Shown here in pieces: positions 18,394 through 28,800 of a stretch of DNA of 64,000 bases. This stretch comes from Candidatus Thalassarchaeaceae archaeon. GTDB lineage: Archaea; Thermoplasmatota; Poseidoniia; Poseidoniales; Thalassarchaeaceae. The stretch covers positions 1 through 64,000 of the forward strand of contig CALSZZ010000001.1 in NCBI GenBank assembly GCA_943841885.1, in the 5' to 3' direction. The notes beneath the pieces are model-generated. The model saw only the letters and a program-made list of their open reading frames with translations. It did no database searches and was not told the origin of the DNA. How positions within the stretch are numbered: the first letter of the stretch is position 1; every line of letters begins with the position of its first letter. Both the position numbers and the translations under genes were made by a program.

Positions 18394-20481
18394 ATGAAAG
18401 GTAAAGACCTCTCGAATACAATTATTATGGAGCCGATAGGAGACATTTCAGTTCCTGAAAATCTCAATCCAACTATTTTGGGATTCATGTGCGGATTAGA
18501 AATACATCAACAATTAGATACAGGCAAACTTCATTCTAGGATGCCTAGTAAATTATTTGATTATAAATTTGAAGAAATTCCTAATACATGGAAAAAATCC
18601 ACACGAAGACTTAGGCCTGCAAGAGGCGAAGGAGGTAAGATCGATGTTGCTGCACGATTTGAACATCGCCGCAATCGTTCATTTGTTTATTTTCAATCTC
18701 CCAATTCAAGTCTAGTTGAATTAGATGAAGCACCACCAGATGTACATGATAAAAATGCTGTAGATGTAGTATTAACGATGTCTGCGATGATGAACGCTAA
18801 ACCTGTTACGGCACTCCAGGCAATGCGCAAGACTGTGGTTGATGGATCAAATACAAGTGGTTTTCAGAGAACAACTTTAGTTGCAACCCAAGGTACTTTA
18901 GAAACTAAATCTGGAAAAGTAGGTATAGATGTCATTTGTCTTGAAGAAGATTCTGCTAGAAAACTCAATACTGAGAAAACTTCTACCGGTGATTTAGTAT
19001 TTTATAACTTAGATAGACTTGGAATACCACTAGTAGAAATAGCAACAGCACCCGATATAATATCTCCAGAACATGCAAAAGAAACTGCAATCCAATTAGG
19101 TTCTTTACTTAGGGACACTCGAAAAGTTCGTAGAGGATTAGGCTCAATTCGTCAGGATCTAAACGTAAGCATTTCTTGTGGTGATAGGGTAGAAATAAAA
19201 GGGTGCCAGGACCTTGATTGGATTCCCAAAATAATAAGATTAGAAATGGCTCGACAGATACACATGTACCGTTTAGCAAATGAGCTACGTAGTGAAGCTA
19301 ATTTGCCAAAATTACCTCCTAATAGATTAAATGATGAAATACCTATTGAAAATAGAGTCGCATTATTTACTAAATCTAAACTCAAACTCAAAATACATGA
19401 TCTAACAGATCTATTTTTGGATTGTGAATCAAGTATGATTCAAAAATCATTATCAAAAAAAGAAGTAGTACGGTGTATTATCTTACCAGGTTTTGCTGGT
19501 AAAATAGGTAATAAAAATTTAGATAATAATGGCGCTCAGTTACCGAGACTTGGAAGAGAATTAGCAAGTGCAGCTAAATTGGCTGGAGTTGCAGGAATAT
19601 TTCATTCCGATGAACTTCCAGCCTATGGAATTACAGATTCCGATATCAATTCTATCATAGATCAACTTTCCTTAGGTAAGTCAGATGCATTTGTACTATG
19701 TGTGGCCCCAAACTGGCAAGCAGATCTTGCCTTAGAATCCGTGTTAAATAGAGCTAGATCTGCATATCATAGAATTATTCAAGAAGTTAGGAATGTTGTA
19801 ATTAAAAAAGGACAGCCAGATGATGGAACTACTACTGCAATGCGACCACTCCCAGGCGGCGCTCGTATGTATCCAGAAACAGATGTACCAATTCTAAAAA
19901 TTAAAGAAGAAAGATGGAAAAATGTCCTCAAAAACATCCCACTAACTCCGCAAGAACGCTATAACAGAATTTCTGAAATAGGAGTTTCGGATAATCAATT
20001 AGATGCTATTTTAAGGGCTGAATTAGATGATACACTAATTGAAGGCGTGGAAGGAAAAATCGATGAAGCAATTCCTGCTCTTCCACCAAAAGCTTGGGCA
20101 ACAGCTATTTTAGAAAATCCTGAAAAAATCCCATATCCTATTTTGGCTGCATCAATCCATCTCCGAGAGTCAAACCTTCTAACGCGTGAAGGAGTTACAG
20201 CAATTAATAAATTGGCAATTAATGCTAATGTTCAAAATTCTGAACTTATCGGTTGGATGTCAGAAAAAATTACTAATCTTGGATATTCACCAGCTGATAG
20301 TAATGATGTAGAAGCAGCTATTGATGAAGTAATTAATGAAATGTCTGATATGGTTAAAAGCAGAGGCATGGGTTCTCTAGGGCCATTAATGGGTATTGTT
20401 ATGAAAAAACTAGGTGGCTCAGCAGATGGTAAAATAGTAAATAAATTATTAAAATCAAAAATTGAAGAATTCTCTAAATAG
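18394..20481 (+). CDS. gatE: Glutamyl-tRNA(Gln) amidotransferase subunit E
   Basis: The tRNA-binding and kinase subunit of the archaea-specific GatDE enzyme, which converts Glu-tRNA(Gln) to Gln-tRNA(Gln). The 695 residues begin with GFMCGLEIHQQLDTGKLHS and contain GLGSIRQDLNVSI and GGARMYPETDVP, all GatB/GatE family hallmarks. An AspRS-like insertion around residues 290-400 separates GatE from GatB, and a YqeY-like tail ends it. The ATG at 18394 follows GGTGAAAAT, a typical ribosome site for this genome. Its partner GatD is not in the window. Its presence is a strong marker of archaeal origin. Confidence 0.95.
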   Translation: MKGKDLSNTIIMEPIGDISVPENLNPTILGFMCGLEIHQQLDTGKLHSRMPSKLFDYKFEEIPNTWKKSTRRLRPARGEGGKIDVAARFEHRRNRSFVYFQSPNSSLVELDEAPPDVHDKNAVDVVLTMSAMMNAKPVTALQAMRKTVVDGSNTSGFQRTTLVATQGTLETKSGKVGIDVICLEEDSARKLNTEKTSTGDLVFYNLDRLGIPLVEIATAPDIISPEHAKETAIQLGSLLRDTRKVRRGLGSIRQDLNVSISCGDRVEIKGCQDLDWIPKIIRLEMARQIHMYRLANELRSEANLPKLPPNRLNDEIPIENRVALFTKSKLKLKIHDLTDLFLDCESSMIQKSLSKKEVVRCIILPGFAGKIGNKNLDNNGAQLPRLGRELASAAKLAGVAGIFHSDELPAYGITDSDINSIIDQLSLGKSDAFVLCVAPNWQADLALESVLNRARSAYHRIIQEVRNVVIKKGQPDDGTTTAMRPLPGGARMYPETDVPILKIKEERWKNVLKNIPLTPQERYNRISEIGVSDNQLDAILRAELDDTLIEGVEGKIDEAIPALPPKAWATAILENPEKIPYPILAASIHLRESNLLTREGVTAINKLAINANVQNSELIGWMSEKITNLGYSPADSNDVEAAIDEVINEMSDMVKSRGMGSLGPLMGIVMKKLGGSADGKIVNKLLKSKIEEFSK

Positions 20482-20493
20482 ATTTCTAAAGTA

Positions 20494-20502
20494 ATATTTA
20501 TA
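20494..20502 (+). promoter_or_regulatory. Possible TATA box before the DUF4430 gene
   Basis: ATATTTATA lies about 60 bases before the ATG at 20560, in the 78-base gap after gatE. Position and composition suit an archaeal promoter for the DUF4430/ECF pair, but the AT-rich background makes chance matches common. Confidence 0.3.
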
Positions 20503-20559
20503 CTCTTTACTACAATCATTTAGTAATGTTTATTTTGCTTATTTCGTTGGTAAAAATCC

Positions 20560-21198
20560 GTGAATGCTTTAATTCCATTTATGTTAACTTTTTTATCTGT
20601 ATCAATTTTTATTTATCAAACAACAAAAATGGAAACTAATTTATTTCCAAAAACCTTTGCTACTTTTTCATTACTCTTCATAATAATTACTTTTTCTTCA
20701 ATATCTACAGAATGGAATAGGATGACTACAGAACTTGTTGATGAAGCAGACGATTCCCATTATGGACTTCCTGATTTATGGGACGGAAAGCAAGTAGTCT
20801 GCTTCCATTTTCCAGCAGATTCTGCACCCTCTAATTTTAATGATGGTCGTCACCATTTTGATTATGACGGTACAGATTTCAAAACTGATAAAAATTGGGA
20901 TTCCACTGGGGCCTGCGTCGGTGGTTTTGAGGGTTATGAAAATGGAGTAGATCTTCTCAATGCTGCTGTGGAGGCTACAGGTACAACCTTTGCATATGAT
21001 TATACAGAATATCCTGCAGGTATATTTATTGATAGTATTGCAGGAATTATTCCGTGTGAGGCATTCACTTGTGCAGTAGATTTCTCATCTGGATTTTATT
21101 GGCAACTTCTCCACAATGGAGCATATTCTCCGGTGGGCATTTCCGACGTGGTACTAGATGACGATAGTGTATTGACTTGGCAATTGGCTTCATATTAA
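20560..21198 (+). CDS. Membrane-anchored DUF4430-like protein
   Basis: A 212-residue protein with two N-terminal membrane helices (about 1-20 and 28-50) and an extracytoplasmic domain. Its C-terminal part, SSGFYWQLLHNGAYSPVGISDVVLDDDSVLTWQLA, matches the DUF4430 / transcobalamin-like pattern, in which a loop with a tryptophan or tyrosine contacts a ligand. Four cysteines (VVCFH, GACVG, IPCEAFTC) could form two disulfides. In bacteria, DUF4430 proteins are often encoded beside ECF vitamin transporters. The next gene here is an ECF S component, which supports a role in ligand capture. The match is by pattern, so the ligand is uncertain. Confidence 0.65.
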   Translation: MNALIPFMLTFLSVSIFIYQTTKMETNLFPKTFATFSLLFIIITFSSISTEWNRMTTELVDEADDSHYGLPDLWDGKQVVCFHFPADSAPSNFNDGRHHFDYDGTDFKTDKNWDSTGACVGGFEGYENGVDLLNAAVEATGTTFAYDYTEYPAGIFIDSIAGIIPCEAFTCAVDFSSGFYWQLLHNGAYSPVGISDVVLDDDSVLTWQLASY

Positions 21199-21244
21199 TC
21201 ACAACTATGAATAACAAGGTTCTAGACGAGAGGGTTACGATAAC

Positions 21245-21901
21245 ATGATTGATGCACATGCAGTTGACTTAGGGCCTTATGGTTTACTTTTAGTTAATTT
21301 AGCCCTATTATCTATGATAGGTTGGGCATTATGGAAAACTGAAAAGAATATATCTTCTCAAAGCGATATGATTGTTCTAGGACTTCTGGGAATTTTTGCA
21401 GTTTCAGGACGAATCCTACTGGAACCAATACCAAATGTACAACCTGTAACAGTAATAGTTCTAATGAGTGGTATCTACTTTGGTTTTACTAGATCAATTA
21501 TTCTTGCTACTTCTGTTGCGTTAATTTCTAATATTTTTCTTGGTCATGGTCTATGGACCTTATACCAAGCCTTTGGATGGTCATTAATAGGACTAATTGG
21601 TTCATTGCTATCAGATAAATTACATTCAAAAAATATTACTTCCAATACTCCTCTGATGATAATAGCAGCACTTTCTGGCTTCATTTTTGATTGGACCGTA
21701 TCTCTTAGCGTTCTACACACTTTAGGTCCTGACTTATTGCTCTTGTATCTCTTCTCAGGAATTCCATTTGATTTACTTCATGCTGCTGGAAATATGTTCT
21801 TCGTCGCTTGGCTTGCTACTCCGTTGAGCGAAATAATGACTCGCCATGTAACTGTAAAAAAGCCATCGGCGGTGAAAGAACTTGTCCAAAATCGGATTTG
21901 A
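21245..21901 (+). CDS. ECF transporter S component (possible cobalamin type)
   Basis: A 218-residue integral membrane protein with about six helices. The segment GRILLEPIPNVQPVTVIVLMSGIYFGFTRS is characteristic of S components of energy-coupling-factor transporters, especially those proposed for cobalamin. The later SNIFLGHGLWTLYQAFGWSLIGLIGS also fits. It follows the DUF4430 gene by 46 bases in the same direction. The general ATPases and T component are not in the window. Its 3' end overlaps pth2 by 20 bases. The substrate cannot be proved from sequence. Confidence 0.75.
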   Translation: MIDAHAVDLGPYGLLLVNLALLSMIGWALWKTEKNISSQSDMIVLGLLGIFAVSGRILLEPIPNVQPVTVIVLMSGIYFGFTRSIILATSVALISNIFLGHGLWTLYQAFGWSLIGLIGSLLSDKLHSKNITSNTPLMIIAALSGFIFDWTVSLSVLHTLGPDLLLLYLFSGIPFDLLHAAGNMFFVAWLATPLSEIMTRHVTVKKPSAVKELVQNRI

Positions 21902-22253
21902 AACTACAATGGTATTGGTCACACGGAATGACCTTCAATTATCAAGAGGTAAATTAGCAGCACAATGTAGTCATGCAACAGCAGAATGTATCTTAAAAGC
22001 AAAACGACAATCGCCCCAAATTCTTGAAAAATATTTGAAAAGTGGTGCAAGAAAGATTGTATGTTCTGCTTCAAATATTGATGCATTAAAAAGAATATAT
22101 GGAGAGGCGAAAGCCGCAGGTCTAATTTGTTACATGGTAATGGATGCAGGACATACAGAGATACCTGCAGGAACCACTACAGTTGTTGGGATAGGCCCGG
22201 GAATGAGAAATTCTATTGATAAAATAACGAGTAGTCTACCTTTGGTTAAATAA
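21882..22253 (+). CDS. pth2: Peptidyl-tRNA hydrolase, archaeal/eukaryotic type Pth2
   Basis: The enzyme that frees tRNAs from prematurely released peptides. The core MVLVTRNDLQLSRGKLAAQCSHA and the C-terminal DAGHTEIPAGTTTVVGIGPG are diagnostic of Pth2. The track start is a TTG at 21882, and it is accepted because GGTGA stands six bases before it, the typical spacing in this genome. An ATG at 21909 would give 114 residues and also be functional. The 5' end overlaps the ECF gene by 20 bases, suggesting coupled translation. Confidence 0.93.
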   Translation: MSKIGFETTMVLVTRNDLQLSRGKLAAQCSHATAECILKAKRQSPQILEKYLKSGARKIVCSASNIDALKRIYGEAKAAGLICYMVMDAGHTEIPAGTTTVVGIGPGMRNSIDKITSSLPLVK

Positions 22254-22295
22254 TCTTCCAAAATAGTCATGAATAATGTTCCGTTCTGAAGGGCC

Positions 22296-22817
22296 ATGGC
22301 AACACATGTAGTACTCTCTCCTAAAGTCAGAGAAAAACTACTTTCAGAATGTTCAGAGATCACTAGTTTCTTAGATTGGTTAGAATCAATTGATAGACGA
22401 CCAGGGCTTGATGAATTGGCCATGAGATTATCTAACTTGAATCCAAATATTGATGCTGTAGAAAATTCTGTTGGATATGCCGAAGAAGGATATAAAAGGC
22501 ATGTTATTAAAGAAAATGACTTTTATGAATTAGCAATTATATGTTGGAAACCGGGTCAAGCAACTCCTGTCCACGACCATGAAGGAAGTGATTGTGCCTT
22601 CTTGATAGTATCTGGTGTCTCTACAGAAACAACCTACAAAATAAACGAAGAAGGAGTTCCATTTCCTACTGATTTAACAATAAGAAAATCGGGAGAGATA
22701 TGTGCTGCAAAAGAACAAGATATTCATACGGTGTCCAATGAGGGGGATGTCGGTCTTGTTGAATTACACGTATACACTCCACCTTTGAGTGGATACAACA
22801 TATATTCTAGTGAATGA
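22296..22817 (+). CDS. Cysteine dioxygenase-like cupin
   Basis: A 173-residue cupin. The iron-binding pattern is WKPGQATPVHDHEGSDCAFLIVSG, with the HXH pair and a cysteine at the position that forms the Cys-Tyr crosslink in some homologues. The third histidine is in KEQDIHTVSNEG. The ending VELHVYTPPLSGYNIY is typical of cysteine dioxygenase and related thiol dioxygenases, which oxidise cysteine to cysteine sulfinate. An ATG at 22296 is used. It converges with the coiled-coil gene, with three bases between stops. The exact thiol substrate (cysteine, 3-mercaptopropionate or other) is open. Confidence 0.82.
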   Translation: MATHVVLSPKVREKLLSECSEITSFLDWLESIDRRPGLDELAMRLSNLNPNIDAVENSVGYAEEGYKRHVIKENDFYELAIICWKPGQATPVHDHEGSDCAFLIVSGVSTETTYKINEEGVPFPTDLTIRKSGEICAAKEQDIHTVSNEGDVGLVELHVYTPPLSGYNIYSSE

Positions 22818-22820
22818 TAA

Positions 22821-24434
22821 TTATATCATTAATTCAGTCGCTTTCTCTATCCATCCTTGTTTTTCAATTCTTCCAGGGGGGAATTCAATTGCATTATTTA
22901 TAATTTCCATATTTCTAACATCCATTCTACTAATTTGTTCATATGAAATAATCTCTAATGCATTTAGCTTTCTTTCTACAAATTTATCTATACCATCTAT
23001 CTTAGTCAAATCATCTGATTCATCAAAATCCGCATCACCAATAACCTTCCAATCCACTTGGTGAACTCTAAGGGCTATTCTTTCAAGAACTAATTCTTCT
23101 CTAACCATTAGATTGGCTTTTAATTTTAATTCTGCTTCCATTGCTTCTCTTTCGACCTTTTGTCTTTCAGACTCCATGCCAATAACCTGATCAACTTCTC
23201 TATCCGCTTCAGACTCCATCCTTTCCAGTTCATCTTGAACCTGCTGAGCTTTCTTCAATGTTTCATTTATTGCTTCTCGCTCTTCTTTAATTTGTATTTC
23301 CATTTGCTCTTTTTCTTCTTGTGCTTTAGCGGCTTCAGCTTTTGCAATAACAATATCTTTTTCTAAGGCTGCAATCTCTTTTACTACACTCTTTGCTGCC
23401 TTTCTTTCATGGCTTAATTGTCCTTTGGTTTTAACTAATGCTTCTTTACTTTCAGCCATAGCCTGTTTTGCTTCAGCTTCTTTAACTTCTCTTTTCTCTG
23501 ATTCACTCTCTATTTTTGTTTCTGCTTTTTCTTTAATTTCGCCAAGTTTCTCTAATTCTTCTTGTGCCTTTTCCTGCATCTTTTTAGCTTCTTCAATTTG
23601 CTTTTCAGCAATTTTCCTCTCCATAGTTACCTTTTTAGCTTCAGCTTCGGCTTTAGCCGTAGCTTTCATTTCCTTTTGCAACTCTTTTGTAGCTTCTTTG
23701 GCAGCAGCCATTGCTTCTTTGGCTTCTTTCATTAATAACTTACTCTTTTCTGACTCTTCGACTACTTTTTCTTTCGCTTCAGCTTCTCTAGCTTGTAATG
23801 ATTCTCTTGAAGCCATAGAATCTTCTGCAGCCTTTGCCATCATTTCTTGGGCAGCAGCAGCTTTAGCTTCAGCTTCCTTTCTTTGCAGCTCTGCTTTTTT
23901 AGCTTCAGTCTGAGCCTTTACAGCTTCTTTAGCATCTTTAGCTTCTGCCTTTTTAGCCTTAATTTGCTCCTTTGCAGATTCCTTTGCTGAAGCAATCGCC
24001 TCCTTTTTTGCTTTAGCATCAGCCTTAGCATTAGCCTTAGCCTGCTCCTTTGCAGCAGCCATTTTTTCTTTCTTAGCCTCCGCATCAGCCTTGGCTTGTT
24101 CTTTCGCTGCTGATGCTTCTTCACTCGCCTTGATTTCTGCGGCTAAATCAGCCTTAGCATCATCTTCAGAAACTTCTATTTTCTTTTTCTTCTTAGGTTT
24201 TTCTTCCTCTGCTGGAGCTTCTTCTACTTCCTTAACTTTCTTTTTTGGAGATGATTTCGCCTCTTTAGCATATTTCTGAAGTAATTTTTTAATCATGGTA
24301 TCATAATTACCATCAAACTTAGCTAATAATTTTGGAATATTATTCAATCTAGTTGATAATTCTGGTTCTTCAACATATTTTTTATATGTTTTTTTCAAAA
24401 TAGCCGTAGCCTCTTCCTCTGATAACTTGCCCAC
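22821..24434 (-). CDS. Ala/Lys/Glu-rich coiled-coil protein with C-terminal helix-hairpin-helix
   Basis: A 537-residue protein in three parts. Residues 1-65 are a helical domain (LSEEEATAILKKTYKKYVEE). Residues about 70-450 are a very long, highly charged helix dominated by Ala, Lys and Glu (AKADAEAKKEKMAAAKEQAK). The last 80 residues hold a helix-hairpin-helix-like unit, DDLTKIDGIDKFVERKLNALEIISYEQISRM, a fold that often binds DNA. There is no signal peptide. The architecture suggests a chromosome-structuring or scaffold protein, which is speculation. The composition makes homology detection unreliable. The short ORFs on the opposite strand are shadows of it. Confidence 0.8.
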   Translation of the reverse strand: MGKLSEEEATAILKKTYKKYVEEPELSTRLNNIPKLLAKFDGNYDTMIKKLLQKYAKEAKSSPKKKVKEVEEAPAEEEKPKKKKKIEVSEDDAKADLAAEIKASEEASAAKEQAKADAEAKKEKMAAAKEQAKANAKADAKAKKEAIASAKESAKEQIKAKKAEAKDAKEAVKAQTEAKKAELQRKEAEAKAAAAQEMMAKAAEDSMASRESLQAREAEAKEKVVEESEKSKLLMKEAKEAMAAAKEATKELQKEMKATAKAEAEAKKVTMERKIAEKQIEEAKKMQEKAQEELEKLGEIKEKAETKIESESEKREVKEAEAKQAMAESKEALVKTKGQLSHERKAAKSVVKEIAALEKDIVIAKAEAAKAQEEKEQMEIQIKEEREAINETLKKAQQVQDELERMESEADREVDQVIGMESERQKVEREAMEAELKLKANLMVREELVLERIALRVHQVDWKVIGDADFDESDDLTKIDGIDKFVERKLNALEIISYEQISRMDVRNMEIINNAIEFPPGRIEKQGWIEKATELMI

Positions 24435-24515
24435 GAATTAACCCTAGAGAACTTAGGTTTAATATTTTGACCCAAAAACTGTTTTATTTCCTATTCTTTC
24501 CTAGAAAAATATACT

Positions 24516-25748
24516 TTAATTTCCGTCCATCATTTCTTCTAACCTAGTTAATCCTAAGTCTACATTGTCGTAAGAAGGTCCGAATGAAAACCTAACCCAT
24601 TTGTTAAATCTCTGTTCTTCTCTACTTGGTTTTGGATTAACATCAAAGAATGTTCCGGGAACTGTCATTACTTTCTTATCTAACGCTTTCCAGAAGAAAT
24701 CAATTCCAGTATTATATCCATCTGGTAGATTTTCAACACATGCCCAAATATAAAATGTAGAATCACCCTTTAAGCATCTAATTCCCATATTGGTTAATCT
24801 ATCTAACATCATATTTTTTTTCTTTGAGAACATATCTCTCAATGCACTAGTTTCTTGATCTGCATATTCTGGCTCTAGCGCACGTAAAGCTAGTCGTTGA
24901 CTGACTCTACTAGGTCCTCCATCAATCGCACTAGCAGCCCTTCCCAGGGTTTCAATAATTTCTGATGGTCCCAAAACCCATCCCATTCTCCATCCAGGAT
25001 ATCTAAATGATTTTGTCAATCCATCAACTACAAGAATCGGATCAGTCTCTGGATCTTCTACAAATTCTGCACTAGATACAGGACCACATCCAGGTTCTCT
25101 ATCTTCATATATGAAATGAGAATAGAATTCATCCATCAATAAAACACATCCGGTTTCCCTTGCAGTTTGACAGTAGGATGCTAATTCACTTCCTTGTATT
25201 ACATGACCAGTAGGATTACAAGGATTAGAAACTAAATAACTATCAAGATTTTTAGCTATTTCTTTAAATTCTTCAGAAGGTATCGAAAAATTATTTTCTT
25301 CTTTGGTTGGTATTAGAACTGGCTCTAATCTAGGAGTCGCATAATCCATCATGTCTTGGTATGCAGTATAGTCAGGTATCTGATACCCCATCTTGCCTTG
25401 AACTGCACCAAAAATTCGGCTAAGCATTAATCTCCCTCCTTGTGATATTCCTACATTAGCTGCAGTGTACGGTTTTTTTCCTCTTCGATAATATCTATTG
25501 TAATGCTTTGCAACTGCTTCACGCATCTCATCGGTACCATTGATCGGCCCATAGGCTTGATCTTCAGGCTCAATTAATACATTCCTCAATCTGTCAGGTG
25601 CTCCTTCCATTTCTCCTATTTCTGGTTGACCTTGACCAAGGTTACACCAGTCTGGATTACCATTCCAGAACCCTCTCTTCACTGCTTCAGAAACTACCCA
25701 AATTACGCCCATATAGGGTACTTCTCTAAACGCCCCTTCTTTCTCCAT
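24516..25748 (-). CDS. PLP-dependent class I/II aminotransferase
   Basis: A 410-residue fold-type I aminotransferase. Markers are YGPINGTDEMREAVAKHYNRYY near the N-terminus, NPCNPTGHVI, the DEFYSHF segment and the pyridoxal lysine in DGLTKSFRYPGWRMGW. The C-terminal arginine that binds the substrate carboxylate is probably in WVRFSFGP. The subgroup resembles aspartate or aromatic aminotransferases but the substrate cannot be told. The N-terminal 30 residues (GVIWVVSEAVKRGFWNGN) are atypical of characterised enzymes. It is divergent from the large surface-protein gene. Confidence 0.87.
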   Translation of the reverse strand: MEKEGAFREVPYMGVIWVVSEAVKRGFWNGNPDWCNLGQGQPEIGEMEGAPDRLRNVLIEPEDQAYGPINGTDEMREAVAKHYNRYYRRGKKPYTAANVGISQGGRLMLSRIFGAVQGKMGYQIPDYTAYQDMMDYATPRLEPVLIPTKEENNFSIPSEEFKEIAKNLDSYLVSNPCNPTGHVIQGSELASYCQTARETGCVLLMDEFYSHFIYEDREPGCGPVSSAEFVEDPETDPILVVDGLTKSFRYPGWRMGWVLGPSEIIETLGRAASAIDGGPSRVSQRLALRALEPEYADQETSALRDMFSKKKNMMLDRLTNMGIRCLKGDSTFYIWACVENLPDGYNTGIDFFWKALDKKVMTVPGTFFDVNPKPSREEQRFNKWVRFSFGPSYDNVDLGLTRLEEMMDGN

Positions 25749-25852
25749 GGTCTCCGGTATTTATTCATCATATCAATATTTTTGATTATCAATTAATTCC
25801 ATAAAAATCATAATTAAATCCTTTAAAATATCAAATCTGACGTATATCTAAT

Positions 25853-28800
25853 ATGCTACCTATTCAAGGGACAAATATGTTTGCCCCGCTATCTAGCAAA
25901 TCGATCACAAGCTTAACAATGTGTTTTATGCTTTTGATGGTTCCTCTAACAGTATTTTCTTCTAATTATGAAGAATCATTTCTAGAACCAGAATCAGAAA
26001 AGCATTTCACTTTATCATCATTAAATATGCCTGGATTCCAAACAGGCTCAATATATACAGATCAAAGTATTTCTGTAGGAAGCGCGTATGCATGTGCAGT
26101 TTTAACCAATGGAGATGTGAGTTGTTGGGGGAATGGGAATTGGGGGAAATTAGGTTATATTTCTACTCCAGGAGCAGGTATAGACACCTCTAATAGAGCT
26201 TATCCCACAAATGTAAATTCACTTCATCAAAATACGGGGCACTTTGAGGAGGTATCAACTAGTACTGCTTCAACTTGTGCGCTGAATGAAATTGGTAATA
26301 TTTATTGTTGGGGCTGGGATGGATCTGGGCAATTAGGTAATGAAGATAACGACGCCTCTGCTGCTGGAACTCCAGATGCAGTTTCTCCAGTGATGGTAGC
26401 ACTTCCGGAAAATACCTCTGCTCTTACTGTAGTATCATCAGCAACTCAACATCATAAATGTGCTATATTGAATAACTCTGAGACAATATGTTGGGGGTCT
26501 AATACTAGGGGCCAACTAGGAGCAAATTGGGTTTGTGATACAAGTAGTGATAATTGCACATACATGGAATACGATTGGGATGATGCTGGAACATCATTCC
26601 CACAGGTTGTACAATTTCCACAAAATCGGTCTGCTATCGCTATCGCTGCAGGAGGAGAATTTACTTGTGCAATTACAGATAATCATGCTATATATTGTTG
26701 GGGTAAAAACCAAGGTTTTTTACTAGGCCAAGGAGATGAAATAACACGTACAGTTCCCAGACTTACTGAACTTCCAGGTGGTCGTGAAGCCGTGGCAATC
26801 GCTGCAGGAGGTAATAGTGCGTGTGCCATTAGCATTGATCATAATGTATATTGTTGGGGAAGTGGAGGTAATGGAGTATTGGGCGATGGTTCAAACGCCT
26901 CTAATCCTACACCTGGTTTGGTCACATTAGATGAAGGTGATATACCCATATCAATAACTGCTGGTTTAGGATTTTATTGTATTGTCCTAGATACAGGAGT
27001 ATCAAAGTGCTGGGGCGGAAACTGGCATGGCGCACTAGGGGATGGAGGAGTTTTAGATGATTTTAATAATGGCATTCCTAGGGTTTTACCAACTAATGTT
27101 ACTGGAAATCATTCATTTGTAGCAATAGAATCAGGTCAACAAAATACATGTGCAATAAAAAGTAATGGATCTGCGTATTGTTGGGGAAGGCCATATGACG
27201 GCGCAACAGGTGATGGTTCAATCGGCATGACAGGACAAATCAATTATCCTGTAAGAGTAGGATTATCCACAAATCCACTATTCACTGATGCATCTGAACG
27301 AGATCATGATGATGATGGAATAGTTACTATTTTTGATCCAAATCCATATATGTGTAATTCTGGCTATTATCAATTAAATAATGAGTGTATAGAGGTATAT
27401 GAGGGAGCATATTCGATTGATGGAGTTGTATATTTATGTGATTATGGTACATATCAACCTACAACCGGCCAGACTTCTTGTATTGATTCTGACCCAGGTC
27501 ATTATGTAGACACAACAAATGCAACTGAGCAACTAGAATGTCTCGCAGGAACTCACCAACCAAATTCAGCACAAGCTGATTGTATTGATAATTCTCCGGG
27601 ATATTATTCTTTAAATGGTGCTGAACAACAAATTGGTTGCCCTTATGGTTCTTACCAACCATCCCCGAATAGTACAAGTTGTATCTCTACAGATTCTGGA
27701 TATTTTACTAACTCTGTAGGATCTAGCTCCCAAACTCCTTGTCCGGCTGGTTCTTATCAACCACTTCCAAGCCAGAACACATGTATTTCTGCAGATTTAG
27801 GATACTTTGTATCTTCATCGGGTTCCACTAATCAAGAAATGTGTAGTATAGGGAACTATACTGATTCAATGGGCCAAGTAGAATGTATTTTGGCTTCACA
27901 GGGATACTATGTTGCTGGAATTGGACAAGACAGTCAACAAGCCTGTGAATCTGGAACTTACCAAACTCTACAAGGACAATCAGATTGTAGCTATGCATCT
28001 TCGGGATATTATGTCCCTTCGAATGGCTCTTCTCAACAAATACCTTGTTCTGAAGGAAGCTATCAGCCTACAGGAGGCGGCACTTCATGTATTCTTGCTG
28101 CTCCAGGATCTTTCGTTGATTCTGTAGGTGCAACAGAGCCATCACAATGTGAACTAGGGACCTATTCTTCTGAAGAAGGACAAGAAGACTGTACTCTTGC
28201 AGCACCTGGATCATTCGTTGATTCTGCAGGTGCAACTGAACCAATACCCTGTCCGTCCGGACAATACCAAGAAACTGATGGATCGACATCGTGTGTAGAT
28301 TCACCTCCTGGTTATATAACTAGCAATGACGGCTCTTCCGCAGCATCTCCTTGTCAACCAGGAACATATGCAGAGGCTGGACAATCTTCTTGTGTAGATG
28401 CAGATCCAGGAAATTTTGTGCCTGATTCAGCACAATCATCTCAACAACTTTGTGACCAAGGAACATACCAGCCTGATGCAGGCCAATCATCATGCTTACC
28501 TTCTCAACCTGGAAATTATGTATCTAAATATGGTCAAACTGAACAGACATCTTGTGAAACAGGAACGTATCAACCTGGTCAGAATAGTTTAGATTGTGTG
28601 CCGGCAGATCCAGGAAACTTTGTTCCTGCTTCAGGTAGGTCGTATCAGAATGACTGTGAAAAAGGACAATATCAACCTGACTCAGGCCAATCTGAATGTA
28701 TGATGGCAGATCCTGGTAGTTTCGTTCCTTCTTCAGGTGCAGAACGACAATTCCCTTGTTCACCTGGAACTTATCAACCAGCATCTGGTAAATTCAATTG

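Noticed and set aside
23425-23913. ORFs rich in Ser/Ala/Phe on the plus strand
   Set aside because: They are antisense shadows of the Ala/Lys/Glu-rich coiled-coil gene.
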